Below, piece after piece: positions 50,690-59,059 of a DNA stretch of 64,000 nt. Origin of the DNA: UBA1081 sp045535305. Its GTDB lineage: Bacteria > Bacillota > Clostridia > Oscillospirales > Acutalibacteraceae. The DNA is taken from contig JAZSLJ010000073.1 of assembly GCA_045535305.1 (NCBI GenBank), positions 186,001 to 250,000 of the forward strand. Direction: 5' to 3'. The translations under genes and the position numbers were made by a program. The notes beneath the pieces were generated by a model, which was not told where the DNA came from, did not search any database, and saw only the letters and a program-made list of their open reading frames with translations. Each line of letters opens with the position of its first letter. The first letter of the stretch is position 1.

Positions 50690-52315
50690 ATGAAAACTAC
50701 AAAGAAAATTTTAAGCATTCTCTTGACTGTTTCTATCCTGTTTTGCTGCATGAGTATGATGTCATTTGCGGCAAGTTCAACAGTCTATTACATTGACGCA
50801 ATAAACGGTGATGATGCTAACAGCGGTCTGAGCGAGGATGATGCTGTAAAAACTGTAAGCGGACTTAAAATTGATGATTATTCCGCCGGCACAAAATTCC
50901 TCTTTAAGAACGGCGGCAGATATGAAGCAGGTTTTGTTCTTACCGAATGGTGCGGTACAAAGGAAAATCCTATTGTTATTTCATCCTACGGTGAGGGTGA
51001 ACAGGCTGTGCTTTATGTTGACGGTAAAGCAGATGTTATGAAGCTTGTTGACTGTTCTTATGTTACAATTTCCGATTTGTCAATCACGGCTCCCAACGGT
51101 GGCGGCATCTGGATTGATACTGTCAATAAAGAATCTGTTGGTATAACTATTGATAATGTATATTTTTATGATATGCCCAACGGAAAAGTAAACGGACGAG
51201 CTGATTGCTCGGGCGGTGCTGCTGTTGCAAGAGCCGCTGTTATGGTTAAATCCTTACCCGGAAAATCAAGATTCCCTGTAAATGACCTTACCATTTCGAA
51301 TTGTGAAGTTTATGATGTTGCAAACGGTTTTATAATTTGGGGTTCGTGGAATGAGTCAGAATCTCCATGGTGTGAATCCGAGGATGATATCGATCCCGTA
51401 TTTAATGAAGGTCTGCTCATTACTGATTGCTATCTTCACGATATGGATGCCGAGGCAATTCTTATCGGTATGTGCGACGGAGCTCTTGTTACAAATTGCC
51501 GTATGATTGATTGCTGTCAGGGTGAAGGTCTTGATGAAAACGGCGAAATCCAGTTTTTCACCGCAGCTTGCTGGTTCTGGGGCAGTGTTAACAGTACTGT
51601 TCAGTATTGTGAAATTGCAGGACAAAAGAATGTTGGCGACGGTATGACCGTTGACTTTGACTCTTATTCACATAACTGCACGTATCAGTATATCTACTCA
51701 CATGACAATATGAGATTTATGTGTAACAACCCCAATTACAGCGGTCATCACGGCAACACAGTACGCTACTGTCTTTCTGTTAACGATAACGGTGGCAGAA
51801 GTACAACAGCTGTAGGTTCAGCAGGTGAACACGAATTAAATTTCTATAACAATACAATCATTAATTCTGCTGAATTCCAGCTTAAAAATATGTATAATGC
51901 GATTGTTGCAAATAATATATTTGTAATGCAGGACGGCGCAACCTTTGCATATGACCTTGATAACATTTCAAGAGGTAACAAAATCGCAAACAACTGCTAT
52001 TATAATGTTATGACTCCTCTTATTGATTTTTCATCAATGAATACAGTACCGGGTTTTGCGGGTGAAGACACAGCTGATATAATGAGCTTTGTACTCTCAA
52101 AGGACTCCCCTCTTATCGGTGCAGGCATTGAAATTGACGGTGCTCCTGAGACAGATTTCTACGGTAATAAAATTACAAGTAATAACATCGGTTGCTACGG
52201 CGGTACAGGTATTGATGCTGAATATAAAGCCGAATCAACCATTGAAAGATTTATCAGAATGATTAAAAATATCTTCCAGACAATCATCCATGAGATTATG
52301 GTAATCTTTGATTGA
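50690..52315 (+). CDS. Secreted right-handed beta-helix protein
   Basis: This 541-residue exported protein has a clear signal peptide (MKTTKKILSILLTVSILFCCMS, cleavage near SFA-A) and a parallel beta-helix (about 100-480) with repeated strand units such as SYVTISDLSITAPNGGGIWIDTV, NDLTISNCEVYDVANGFIIWG and GALVTNCRMIDCC. This fold is shared by pectate lyases and polysaccharide lyases, so a polysaccharide substrate is likely; no specific family is fixed. The last ~25 residues (ERFIRMIKNIFQTIIHEIMVIFD) form an amphipathic helix that could anchor the protein at the membrane surface. Confidence 0.85.
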   Translation: MKTTKKILSILLTVSILFCCMSMMSFAASSTVYYIDAINGDDANSGLSEDDAVKTVSGLKIDDYSAGTKFLFKNGGRYEAGFVLTEWCGTKENPIVISSYGEGEQAVLYVDGKADVMKLVDCSYVTISDLSITAPNGGGIWIDTVNKESVGITIDNVYFYDMPNGKVNGRADCSGGAAVARAAVMVKSLPGKSRFPVNDLTISNCEVYDVANGFIIWGSWNESESPWCESEDDIDPVFNEGLLITDCYLHDMDAEAILIGMCDGALVTNCRMIDCCQGEGLDENGEIQFFTAACWFWGSVNSTVQYCEIAGQKNVGDGMTVDFDSYSHNCTYQYIYSHDNMRFMCNNPNYSGHHGNTVRYCLSVNDNGGRSTTAVGSAGEHELNFYNNTIINSAEFQLKNMYNAIVANNIFVMQDGATFAYDLDNISRGNKIANNCYYNVMTPLIDFSSMNTVPGFAGEDTADIMSFVLSKDSPLIGAGIEIDGAPETDFYGNKITSNNIGCYGGTGIDAEYKAESTIERFIRMIKNIFQTIIHEIMVIFD

Positions 52316-52333
52316 TTATATTTAAACACAATA

Positions 52334-52366
52334 AACCGGTTGGATTTCTCCAACCGGTTACTTTTT
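52334..52366. terminator. Bidirectional terminator between the beta-helix gene and nrdG
   Basis: AACCGGTTGGA (52334-52344) and TCCAACCGGTT (52349-52359) form a perfect 11-bp stem with loop TTTC and a T-run downstream. Confidence 0.85.
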
Positions 52367-52367
52367 A

Positions 52368-52916
52368 TTATTTTTTCATGTCAATCTGTGAACTTCTTGT
52401 GTTCCAAAGGATAATACTATCTGATTGCAAGGATGCCTGTACATCTATTATACGCTGATTTGACGAGCCTTTGTAAGCAATGCTGACATCTTTCAGTTCT
52501 TCAATAAATTTGCCGTCTACAAGCACGTCAATGCATTTTAACAATTCATCGGTTACTTCGCATCTTGCACGGCTGTCATCAAGTAATTCTTTATCGAAAA
52601 GATAGCCTGTGTAACACCAGATGTTTTTTTGCGGATATTCAGTTTTTATTCTTTTCAGCAACGGAAGAACTGCGCGCTGATTAGTCGGTTCAAAAGGTTC
52701 GCCGCCAAGTAGTGTAAAGCCGCTTATATAAGAACTTTTCAGCAAACTTATTATATAATTTTCAGTTTCTTGTGTATACGGTTTTCCGAAATTGAAATCC
52801 CATGTATCTGCATTGAAACAGCCTTTGCAGCGGTGAGTACAGCCGGAAACAAAAAGTGAAACTCTGACTCCCTCACCGTTTGCAATATCGCATTTTTTTA
52901 TTTCACCGTAATTCAT
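52368..52916 (-). CDS. nrdG: Anaerobic ribonucleotide reductase-activating protein
   Basis: NrdG is a radical-SAM enzyme that installs the glycyl radical on NrdD. With the ATG at 52916 the product has 182 residues and begins MNYGEIKKCDIANGEGVRVSLFVSGCTHRCKGCFN, with the 4Fe-4S cluster motif CTHRCKGC and later GGEPF. The ATG at 53006 would lie inside nrdD. The nrdD TGA and the nrdG ATG are separated by one base, so translation is coupled. Confidence 0.94.
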   Translation of the reverse strand: MNYGEIKKCDIANGEGVRVSLFVSGCTHRCKGCFNADTWDFNFGKPYTQETENYIISLLKSSYISGFTLLGGEPFEPTNQRAVLPLLKRIKTEYPQKNIWCYTGYLFDKELLDDSRARCEVTDELLKCIDVLVDGKFIEELKDVSIAYKGSSNQRIIDVQASLQSDSIILWNTRSSQIDMKK

Positions 52917-52917
52917 A

Positions 52918-55092
52918 TCAAAGATGTAAAACTCTTTCCTGGATTTCCTGTGTTCTGCCCTGATTCCAATACTGAGTTCCGATATAACCGCAGGTGCGTC
53001 TTGCAACGTTCATTTTGTTCTGATCTCGGTTACCGCATTTAGGACATTCCCATATAAGCTTGCCGTCTTCATCTTTGATGATTCTGATTTCACCGTCAAA
53101 ACCGCAGCATTGGCAATAATCACTCTTTGTATTAAGCTCGGCATACATAATATTATCATAAATAAACTGCATAACTCCAAGTACTGCGGGGATATTATCC
53201 TGCATATTGGGAACCTCAACATAAGAAATTGCACCGCCGGGAGAAAGTGTCTGGAATTGAGCTTCAAAAGCTAATTTCTCAAAAGCATCTATTTCTTCTG
53301 TTACATGAACATGATATGAATTTGTAATATAGCTCTTATCGGTTACACCCTCAATAACGCCAAAACGCTTTTGCAAACATTTTGCAAATTTATATGTGGT
53401 GCTTTCAAGCGGTGTTCCGTAAAGCGAATAGTCAATATTTTCTGTTGCTTTCCATTTTGCCGTATATTCATTCAGCTTTTTCATTATAGCAAGGCCTAAT
53501 TCTTTACCCTCAGGTGTTGTCATCTTTTTTCCTGAAAGAGCATAAACTGTCTCCCAGAGACCTGCATAGCCGAGAGATATTGTTGAATATCCACCATAAA
53601 GGAGTTTATCTATTGTTTCACCTTTTTCAAGTCTTGCCAATGCACCGTATTGCCAAAGTATCGGTGCGGCATCTGAAAATGTACCTTTTAATCTCTCATG
53701 ACGGCATCTTAATGCTCTGTGGCAAAGCTCCATACGTTCGTCAAATATTTTCCAGAATATATCTATATCTCTGTCTGCTGAAAGAGCAATATCAATAAGA
53801 TTTACGGTTACAACACCCTGATTGAATCTGCCGTAATACTTTGGAGTACCGTTTTCATCAACATAAGGAGTAAGGAATGAACGGCAACCCATGCAGGTAT
53901 AACAATGACCGTCTCCGTTTTTATCAACCTTGTTCTGAAGCATAATTTTCTCGGAGATATAGTCAGGCACCATTCTTTTTGCAGTACACTTTGCCGCAAG
54001 TTCTGTAAGATACCAATACTTACTGCCTTCTGTTATGTTATCTTCTTCAAGAACATAAATCAGTTTGGGGAATGCAGGAGTTATCCACTCGCCTGCTTCA
54101 TTCTTGACCCCTTCATATCTCTGTTTCAGAGTTTCTTCGATAATCATTGCGAGGTCAGCCTTCTGTTCTTCATTTTCAGCTTCACCGAGGTACATAAATA
54201 CTGTTACAAACGGTGCTTGTCCGTTGGTTGTAAGAAGAGTTACAACCTGATACTGGATTGTTTGAACACCTCTTGAAATTTCTTCGCGAAGTCGGCCTTC
54301 TACAATTCCGTTTATCTTATCGTCGGAGACTGAAACGCCGAGCGCGTCAAGTTCTGCATAAACAGCTTTTCTTATTTTTTCTCTTGAAACATTTACAAAC
54401 GGGGCAAGATGTGTAAGACTTATACTCTGCCCGCCGTACTGATTACTTGCAACCTGCGCGATAATCTGTGTTGCAATATTACAAGCGGTTGAAAAACTGT
54501 GCGGTTTTTCAATAAGTGTACCGCTTATAACAGTACCGTTTTGCAACATATCTTCAAGATTAACAAGGTCGCAGTTGTGCATATGCTGTGCAAAATAGTC
54601 TGCATCATGGAAATGAATAATACCCTGCTCGTGAGCTTCAACAATATCTGACGGCAGAAGAATTCTTTTTGTAAGGTCTCTACTTACTTCACCTGCCATG
54701 TAATCACGTTGTACGCTGTTAACGGTAGGATTCTTATTTGAATTTTCCTGCTTTACCTCTTCATTATTACATTCAATAAGTGATAAAATCTGATTGTCGG
54801 TTGTGTTTGCTTTTCTTGCAAGAGATCTTGTAAATCTGTAGCGCACATATGTTTTTGCAAGCTCAAATGCGCCTTTTGCCATTATCTGGTCTTCTACCAT
54901 ATCCTGTATTTCTTCAACAGATACTGCCCTGCCGAGTTTGTTACATTTGTATTCAACATATTCTGCAATATCTGCAATCTGTTCCTGTGTAAGCTCTCTT
55001 TTTTCAGATGCACTGTCAGCCTTTGTAATAGCTGCAATAATTTTATTTATGTCAAAATTTTCTTCAGAACCGTTTCTTTTTATAATCTTCAT
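52918..55092 (-). CDS. nrdD: Anaerobic ribonucleoside-triphosphate reductase
   Basis: NrdD is the class III reductase that makes dNTPs under anaerobiosis. The 724-residue protein begins with an ATP-cone (MKIIKRNGSEENFDINKIIAAI) that mediates allosteric control. The catalytic 10-stranded barrel region contains NLEDMLQNG and FYTCMGCRSFL-like HCYTCMGCRS. The C-terminus has the zinc cysteines CQCCGF and CPKCG and the glycyl-radical site RRTCGYIG (Gly near 702). ATG 55092 with GGAGGTTTACAA upstream is preferred to the ATG at 55134. Confidence 0.97.
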   Translation of the reverse strand: MKIIKRNGSEENFDINKIIAAITKADSASEKRELTQEQIADIAEYVEYKCNKLGRAVSVEEIQDMVEDQIMAKGAFELAKTYVRYRFTRSLARKANTTDNQILSLIECNNEEVKQENSNKNPTVNSVQRDYMAGEVSRDLTKRILLPSDIVEAHEQGIIHFHDADYFAQHMHNCDLVNLEDMLQNGTVISGTLIEKPHSFSTACNIATQIIAQVASNQYGGQSISLTHLAPFVNVSREKIRKAVYAELDALGVSVSDDKINGIVEGRLREEISRGVQTIQYQVVTLLTTNGQAPFVTVFMYLGEAENEEQKADLAMIIEETLKQRYEGVKNEAGEWITPAFPKLIYVLEEDNITEGSKYWYLTELAAKCTAKRMVPDYISEKIMLQNKVDKNGDGHCYTCMGCRSFLTPYVDENGTPKYYGRFNQGVVTVNLIDIALSADRDIDIFWKIFDERMELCHRALRCRHERLKGTFSDAAPILWQYGALARLEKGETIDKLLYGGYSTISLGYAGLWETVYALSGKKMTTPEGKELGLAIMKKLNEYTAKWKATENIDYSLYGTPLESTTYKFAKCLQKRFGVIEGVTDKSYITNSYHVHVTEEIDAFEKLAFEAQFQTLSPGGAISYVEVPNMQDNIPAVLGVMQFIYDNIMYAELNTKSDYCQCCGFDGEIRIIKDEDGKLIWECPKCGNRDQNKMNVARRTCGYIGTQYWNQGRTQEIQERVLHL

Positions 55093-55166
55093 TTGTAAAC
55101 CTCCATTCTTTAAATTTATATTTATTTTATGCAAGAGTCATTTTACAATATAAATTTAAAAATATC

Positions 55167-55182
55167 TGTTGCATTTGCAACA
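55167..55182. promoter_or_regulatory. Candidate Crp/Fnr-type operator between nrdD and its divergent regulator
   Basis: TGTTGCA-TT-TGCAACA is a perfect 7-2-7 palindrome. It lies about 75 bases before nrdD and 68 bases before the Crp/Fnr-like gene, in their shared upstream region. Its form resembles dimeric Crp/Fnr sites but the bases are not those of E. coli. Confidence 0.6.
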
Positions 55183-55249
55183 AAAATGAAATATAATACA
55201 ATATGTAGTTGAAATAAAAAATATTGGGTACTGTATAGGGTGGTAAAAA

Positions 55250-55888
55250 ATGATTAAATATTCAGCATTTGAGAATTTATCAGGTGCAGAAACGGCTGAA
55301 TTGCGTATGTGTTTGTGTACGACATCGAAAATATACAAAAAAGGCGACATAATTATGCAATTCGGTCAATCTGATGAAATTCTGGGCTTGATTGAAACTG
55401 GATTAGCATATCTGATACGAATTGATATGTTCGGCAACAGAAGTATTATAGACTATTATGAAAGCGGTGATGTTTTCGGTCGTAAACTTGCACCTGAATC
55501 GGAAAAAGATGCTTATTTTGTGTTTGCAAAAGAAAAATGCAATGTTACATTTATAGATTTTGATAAGTTGTTGAAAAAATGTAATAAGAATTGCGAAAAA
55601 CATACTGTATTTTTAAATAATCTGTTAATGATTACATTACAAAAATCACAAATGCATATTGATGTTTTGAGTCAGAGGACTACAAGACAAAAACTGATTA
55701 CATATTTTGAATATCAATGCAATAAAAACGGATCTGATACTTTTATTATTCCATTATCGCTGTCGGATTTATCGGATTATTTATCTATAGACAGAAGTGC
55801 AATGATGCGTGAAATAAAAAAAATGAAAACAGACGACATTATCGCAGCAGATGTTAATAAAATTACAATGAAAAACAGGTATACATAA
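55250..55888 (+). CDS. Crp/Fnr-family transcriptional regulator
   Basis: This 212-residue regulator has an N-terminal cyclic-nucleotide-binding-like domain (about 10-125; IMQFGQSDEILGLIETGLAYLI, then DYYESGDVFG) and a C-terminal Crp-type HTH (LSLSDLSDYLSIDRSAMMREIKKM). There is no N-terminal Cys cluster typical of oxygen-sensing Fnr, so the effector is unknown. It is divergent from nrdDG and may regulate it through the shared palindrome. Its last codons (CAGGTATACATAA region) belong to the left inverted repeat of the adjacent 300-bp element, so the natural C-terminus may have been altered by the insertion. Confidence 0.87.
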   Translation: MIKYSAFENLSGAETAELRMCLCTTSKIYKKGDIIMQFGQSDEILGLIETGLAYLIRIDMFGNRSIIDYYESGDVFGRKLAPESEKDAYFVFAKEKCNVTFIDFDKLLKKCNKNCEKHTVFLNNLLMITLQKSQMHIDVLSQRTTRQKLITYFEYQCNKNGSDTFIIPLSLSDLSDYLSIDRSAMMREIKKMKTDDIIAADVNKITMKNRYT

Positions 55889-56175
55889 CGCCGACTGTTG
55901 GTAAGGAAATTTTTCTTTAAAATGTGAACTAACCGCACAATAAATCGTTGAAAAATCACCGATATGCGTCAGCATTATCGGTGATTTTCGCCTTTTCTTA
56001 CACGATTATTTCGCATTTTAAAGTGCTTCGCAGTTTCGTAAGAACTAAAAATTGCTTGTATTGAAGCCACAAAACGCAGCAAGGCTGCCGCCTTGCGAGG
56101 CTTTTGGCAAAAATACGGGGAATTTTGTTCGAGAAACAAATACTTCCTTATCAACAGTCGGCGAACGTGTACCTG
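55876..56175. mobile_element. MITE-like 300-bp element with ~32-bp imperfect terminal inverted repeats
   Basis: The left end (55876-55908) and the reverse complement of the right end (56144-56175) share the core CGCCGACTGTTG and continue with few mismatches through TAAGGAA inward and CAGGTAYACRT outward. Inside is a second inverted repeat (AATCACCGATA and TATCGGTGATT, near 55943-55976), plus short GC-rich repeats. No transposase is encoded; a 67-codon minus-strand ORF covers much of it but has no family features. It sits exactly between the 3' ends of the Crp/Fnr gene and the ceramidase-like gene. Confidence 0.75.
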
Positions 56176-56181
56176 CAAATT

Positions 56182-57600
56182 TTATTTCATTATTTCTGTC
56201 ATTTTTCTGAAATTGTCAGCTATAGTCTGCTGTGAGTTGTATCCGAGTGAATTTGTTTCGTGATAATGACTTCTGTCAAAACGGTCTCTGCCGTTGCTTA
56301 AATACGGCTGAGTAGGGTGAAGAACAAAGTCGTTAGGAGCAACAACATAACCTGTCATATCATTTGTAACGCCGAAAACAAGCAGATTTTCATCCCCTGC
56401 AATTTCAACAAGCGGTGTTGGGTTGATTTCCGGCCCTTTACCTGTTGCTGAATCTTCTGCCGAAGCGTATCCGCCGTAAACGGTTTCGGGGAAATTCTCT
56501 CCGGGAAGAAGCAGAATTTTCTGCTTACCTATTTTTATGTAAGTCATTTCACTTTTAAGCGCAAGTCCCAAATCACCGTTTTTGCAGGGATAGCGTTTAG
56601 AGCTCATAACTTTAAGCTGTGCAAGGAATGCAAGAACGGGATTATCAACGGGATAGTAGAATGGCTGACGGAGTGATGAAATTGTGCAGTCAAGTTTTTC
56701 ATCATTATCTATTTTAAGAGCCGCTTTTCCGAGACATTCACCTTGCAGACGTACTCTTTCTACCTTATCTTCACAGAAATCACCGGGGTCAACATTACCG
56801 ATTGCACCTATTCCGAAAAGTACGTTTGCATCCTTTTCTTTGTAGATAGTCTGTCGCATATGGTACGGGTAATCAGCACTTACTTTTCTGCAAGAGCCGC
56901 CGAGTGTATTGGGATGTGCACCGAAATTCAGAAACCATGTTTCTTTTGTTCCGTTATCAGGTACAAATCTTAATCTTGTAAGTACATCATGCGTTACATC
57001 CGGAGGTCTGCGGTCTAAAACTGCTTCGGGAACATGAATTGTGCCGACAAAAAGATCTCCGTCTGTTCTGTTATCATATGCTTCATGACATACTTTGCAG
57101 ATTGAATCAAAGAGCTTTTGCATATATTTTTCGTTTTTGCCCGTCTTAGGAAGCTTGCCCCAATAACCAACGGTATCAAAACCTGCGTGGTTATGTGTAC
57201 AACATATATTTATACCGACACAACCAACTTTTTTATATATCGGAGAGAGCATATCACGTATTTTTGTAACCTCAACGCGTGTAAGACCTACACAATCAGC
57301 ACTTACCATGAATAATCCGCCGTTATCTCCGCAGCCTAACCACATTGCACTTACTGTAATCGGGTCATAGACACCTTCTATTTTTTTTGCCATAGCATGT
57401 CCTGCAATCCAATATGTTTTAGTGTCAAGATCATCAGGCATAACCTCACAGCAAGAAAAACCTAATTTATATTTATCTCCTGCAACGTGTTTTACAACGT
57501 GATCAGGAATTGGCGGTGCTGTCATTTTCTTTGCTAATTTTTTTCCGCTTCTTTTTGAAATAAACTTAACGGCTGAAGCCGCTACATCAGCAATATTCAT
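56182..57600 (-). CDS. Neutral/alkaline ceramidase-like hydrolase
   Basis: This 472-residue protein resembles the N-terminal domain of neutral/alkaline ceramidases, zinc amidohydrolases. Visible motifs are GHAMAKKIEGVYDPI, VSADCVGL, ICCTHNHAGFDT (THTHSG-like zinc motif), FGAHPNTLGG, SADYPYHMRQTI and GAIGNVDPGD. There is no signal peptide and the C-terminal domain of true ceramidases is missing, so the substrate may differ. CGGAGG precedes the ATG. The 3' end lies seven bases from the MITE-like element. Confidence 0.8.
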   Translation of the reverse strand: MNIADVAASAVKFISKRSGKKLAKKMTAPPIPDHVVKHVAGDKYKLGFSCCEVMPDDLDTKTYWIAGHAMAKKIEGVYDPITVSAMWLGCGDNGGLFMVSADCVGLTRVEVTKIRDMLSPIYKKVGCVGINICCTHNHAGFDTVGYWGKLPKTGKNEKYMQKLFDSICKVCHEAYDNRTDGDLFVGTIHVPEAVLDRRPPDVTHDVLTRLRFVPDNGTKETWFLNFGAHPNTLGGSCRKVSADYPYHMRQTIYKEKDANVLFGIGAIGNVDPGDFCEDKVERVRLQGECLGKAALKIDNDEKLDCTISSLRQPFYYPVDNPVLAFLAQLKVMSSKRYPCKNGDLGLALKSEMTYIKIGKQKILLLPGENFPETVYGGYASAEDSATGKGPEINPTPLVEIAGDENLLVFGVTNDMTGYVVAPNDFVLHPTQPYLSNGRDRFDRSHYHETNSLGYNSQQTIADNFRKMTEIMK

Positions 57601-57760
57601 AGTAACCTCCGAAATTTTAGATGTTATTAACTATTATAATATAACTAAGGTGTTTCTGCAACATATAAATTTTGAATATTTATTAAATTTTCTTGTATTT
57701 TTTTGTAAAAGATAGTTAAAAAATTATAATTTTGTGATATAATTAATATTGGTGATTAAA

Positions 57761-58870
57761 ATGTTATTAAAAAACGGATATATTTTTTATGACGGTGATT
57801 TTAAAATCGGAAATATCAAAATTGATTATGATAAAATCAGTATAATTGATTTTGATAATAAATTAAGTGTTGATGACGGTATTGACTGTTCGGGAAAATA
57901 CATTTTTCCGACACTTGTTGATATACATACACACGGATGTGTCGGTAGTGATTTTTCTTTTGCGAATACAGAAGAAATCTGCTCAATGCGTGAATATTAT
58001 TTAAAAAACGGAATAGGAGTGATTTTGCCTGCAACGGTGTCTCTTTCAGATAATGACATCGTTAATGCGGTAAACAATATTGAATATGCATCGAAATGTA
58101 ACTGCAATGGTGCTGATATTGCAGGTGTAAATCTTGAAGGACCTTATCTTTCACCGAAAAAATGCGGCGCACATGACAGTACACTATTAAAAGCTCCCGA
58201 TATTAATTTTATTAATTCACTTGGTGATATAATAAAAATCGTAAATGTTGCGCCGGAATATCCAGATGCATTTGATTTTATAAAAGAATTTAAAGGAAAA
58301 GTTTCTATTGCTCATACTGATTGTGATTATGATACCGCCGTAAAAGCAATAAATTGCGGTGCAGATCACATCACTCATATTTTCAATGCTATGAACGGCT
58401 TGAATCACCGCAATCCGGGTGTAATAGGTGCATTTTTTGATACAGATGCATACGCTGAGATAATATGCGACAGTATTCATATACACGATGCAGTACTCAG
58501 AATGATGTTTAATTCTGTGGGTGATAGACTTGTTATTATTTCGGATTCAATGGCGGCAACGGGTCTTGAAAACGGTCAGTATAAGCTCGGCAATCTTGAT
58601 GTAACCGTTAATAACGGCAAAGCAACTCTGTCCGACGGAACTCTTGCCGGTTCGGTAATGAATTTGTATGATATGATGAAAAATCTGATAAAAATCGGTG
58701 TTGATAAACGAATCGCAGTTGCCGCGGCAACAGAAAATCCTGCTAAATCAATCGGTATAGATAACATATACGGAAAGATTGAAGCAGGTAGACATGCGGA
58801 TATCGTTATTGCTGATGAAAATTTCAATATAGAATCTGTTATATTCAAAGGCAAATGCTTGACAAATTGA
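57761..58870 (+). CDS. nagA: N-acetylglucosamine-6-phosphate deacetylase
   Basis: NagA removes acetate from GlcNAc-6-P on the way to fructose-6-P or cell-wall sugars. With ATG 57761 the product has 369 residues. Motifs are DIHTHGCVGSDF (HxH), GVNLEGPYLSPKKCGAH with the metal Glu, SIAHTDCDYDTAVKAINCGADHITHIFNAM, FDTDAYAEIICDSIHI and the catalytic Asp in ISDSMAATG. It has GGTGAT upstream and a TATAAT at 57738-57743. nagB is not adjacent. A sigma-A promoter for the next small gene overlaps its last codons. Confidence 0.94.
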   Translation: MLLKNGYIFYDGDFKIGNIKIDYDKISIIDFDNKLSVDDGIDCSGKYIFPTLVDIHTHGCVGSDFSFANTEEICSMREYYLKNGIGVILPATVSLSDNDIVNAVNNIEYASKCNCNGADIAGVNLEGPYLSPKKCGAHDSTLLKAPDINFINSLGDIIKIVNVAPEYPDAFDFIKEFKGKVSIAHTDCDYDTAVKAINCGADHITHIFNAMNGLNHRNPGVIGAFFDTDAYAEIICDSIHIHDAVLRMMFNSVGDRLVIISDSMAATGLENGQYKLGNLDVTVNNGKATLSDGTLAGSVMNLYDMMKNLIKIGVDKRIAVAAATENPAKSIGIDNIYGKIEAGRHADIVIADENFNIESVIFKGKCLTN

Positions 58871-58887
58871 TGATTATAATGTATAAT
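58859..58887 (+). promoter_or_regulatory. Perfect consensus sigma-A promoter of the micropeptide gene
   Basis: TTGACA (58859-58864), exactly 17 bases, then TATAAT (58882-58887). Both hexamers are perfect matches. The -35 lies in the last nagA codons and the -10 lies after its stop. Confidence 0.85.
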
Positions 58888-58920
58888 TCTAACATCCTGA
58901 ATGATTTGGAGTGATATTCT

Positions 58921-58986
58921 GTGTGGCTTGAGGTTATTGCCAAAGTTATTGATATAATCAATTATATTGTTAATAAGCTTCGTTAA
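58921..58986 (+). CDS. 21-residue amphipathic peptide gene (PSM-like), GTG start
   Basis: GTG TGG CTT ... CGT TAA encodes M/V-WLEVIAKVIDIINYIVNKLR, 21 residues. Hydrophobic residues (W2, L3, V5, I6, V9, I10, I12, I13, I16, V17, L20) and polar ones (E4, K8, D11, N14, N18, K19, R21) alternate with helical spacing, so it should form an amphipathic helix with slight positive charge. GGAG (58908-58911) lies nine bases before the GTG. A perfect promoter precedes it and a strong terminator follows, giving a transcript of about 150 nt. Size and character resemble phenol-soluble modulins and small membrane toxins; there is no detectable export signal. Function is unknown. Confidence 0.6.
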   Translation: MWLEVIAKVIDIINYIVNKLR

Positions 58987-59010
58987 AAAACATTTATAAA
59001 TAAATGACAA

Positions 59011-59041
59011 AAGTGCCTGAAATATATTCAGGCACTTTTTT
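59011..59041. terminator. Bidirectional terminator after the micropeptide gene
   Basis: AAGTGCCTGAA (59011-59021) and TTCAGGCACTT (59027-59037) form a perfect 11-bp stem with loop ATATA, followed by TTTT. On the other strand it can end the B116-like gene. Confidence 0.9.
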
Positions 59042-59059
59042 AAGGCTTTATCTTGTGTC

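Noticed and set aside
55975..56178. 67-codon minus-strand ORF
   Set aside because: It lies inside the MITE-like repeat and runs through its inverted-repeat arm; probably spurious, although such ORFs may be widely annotated as hypothetical because the repeat is multicopy.
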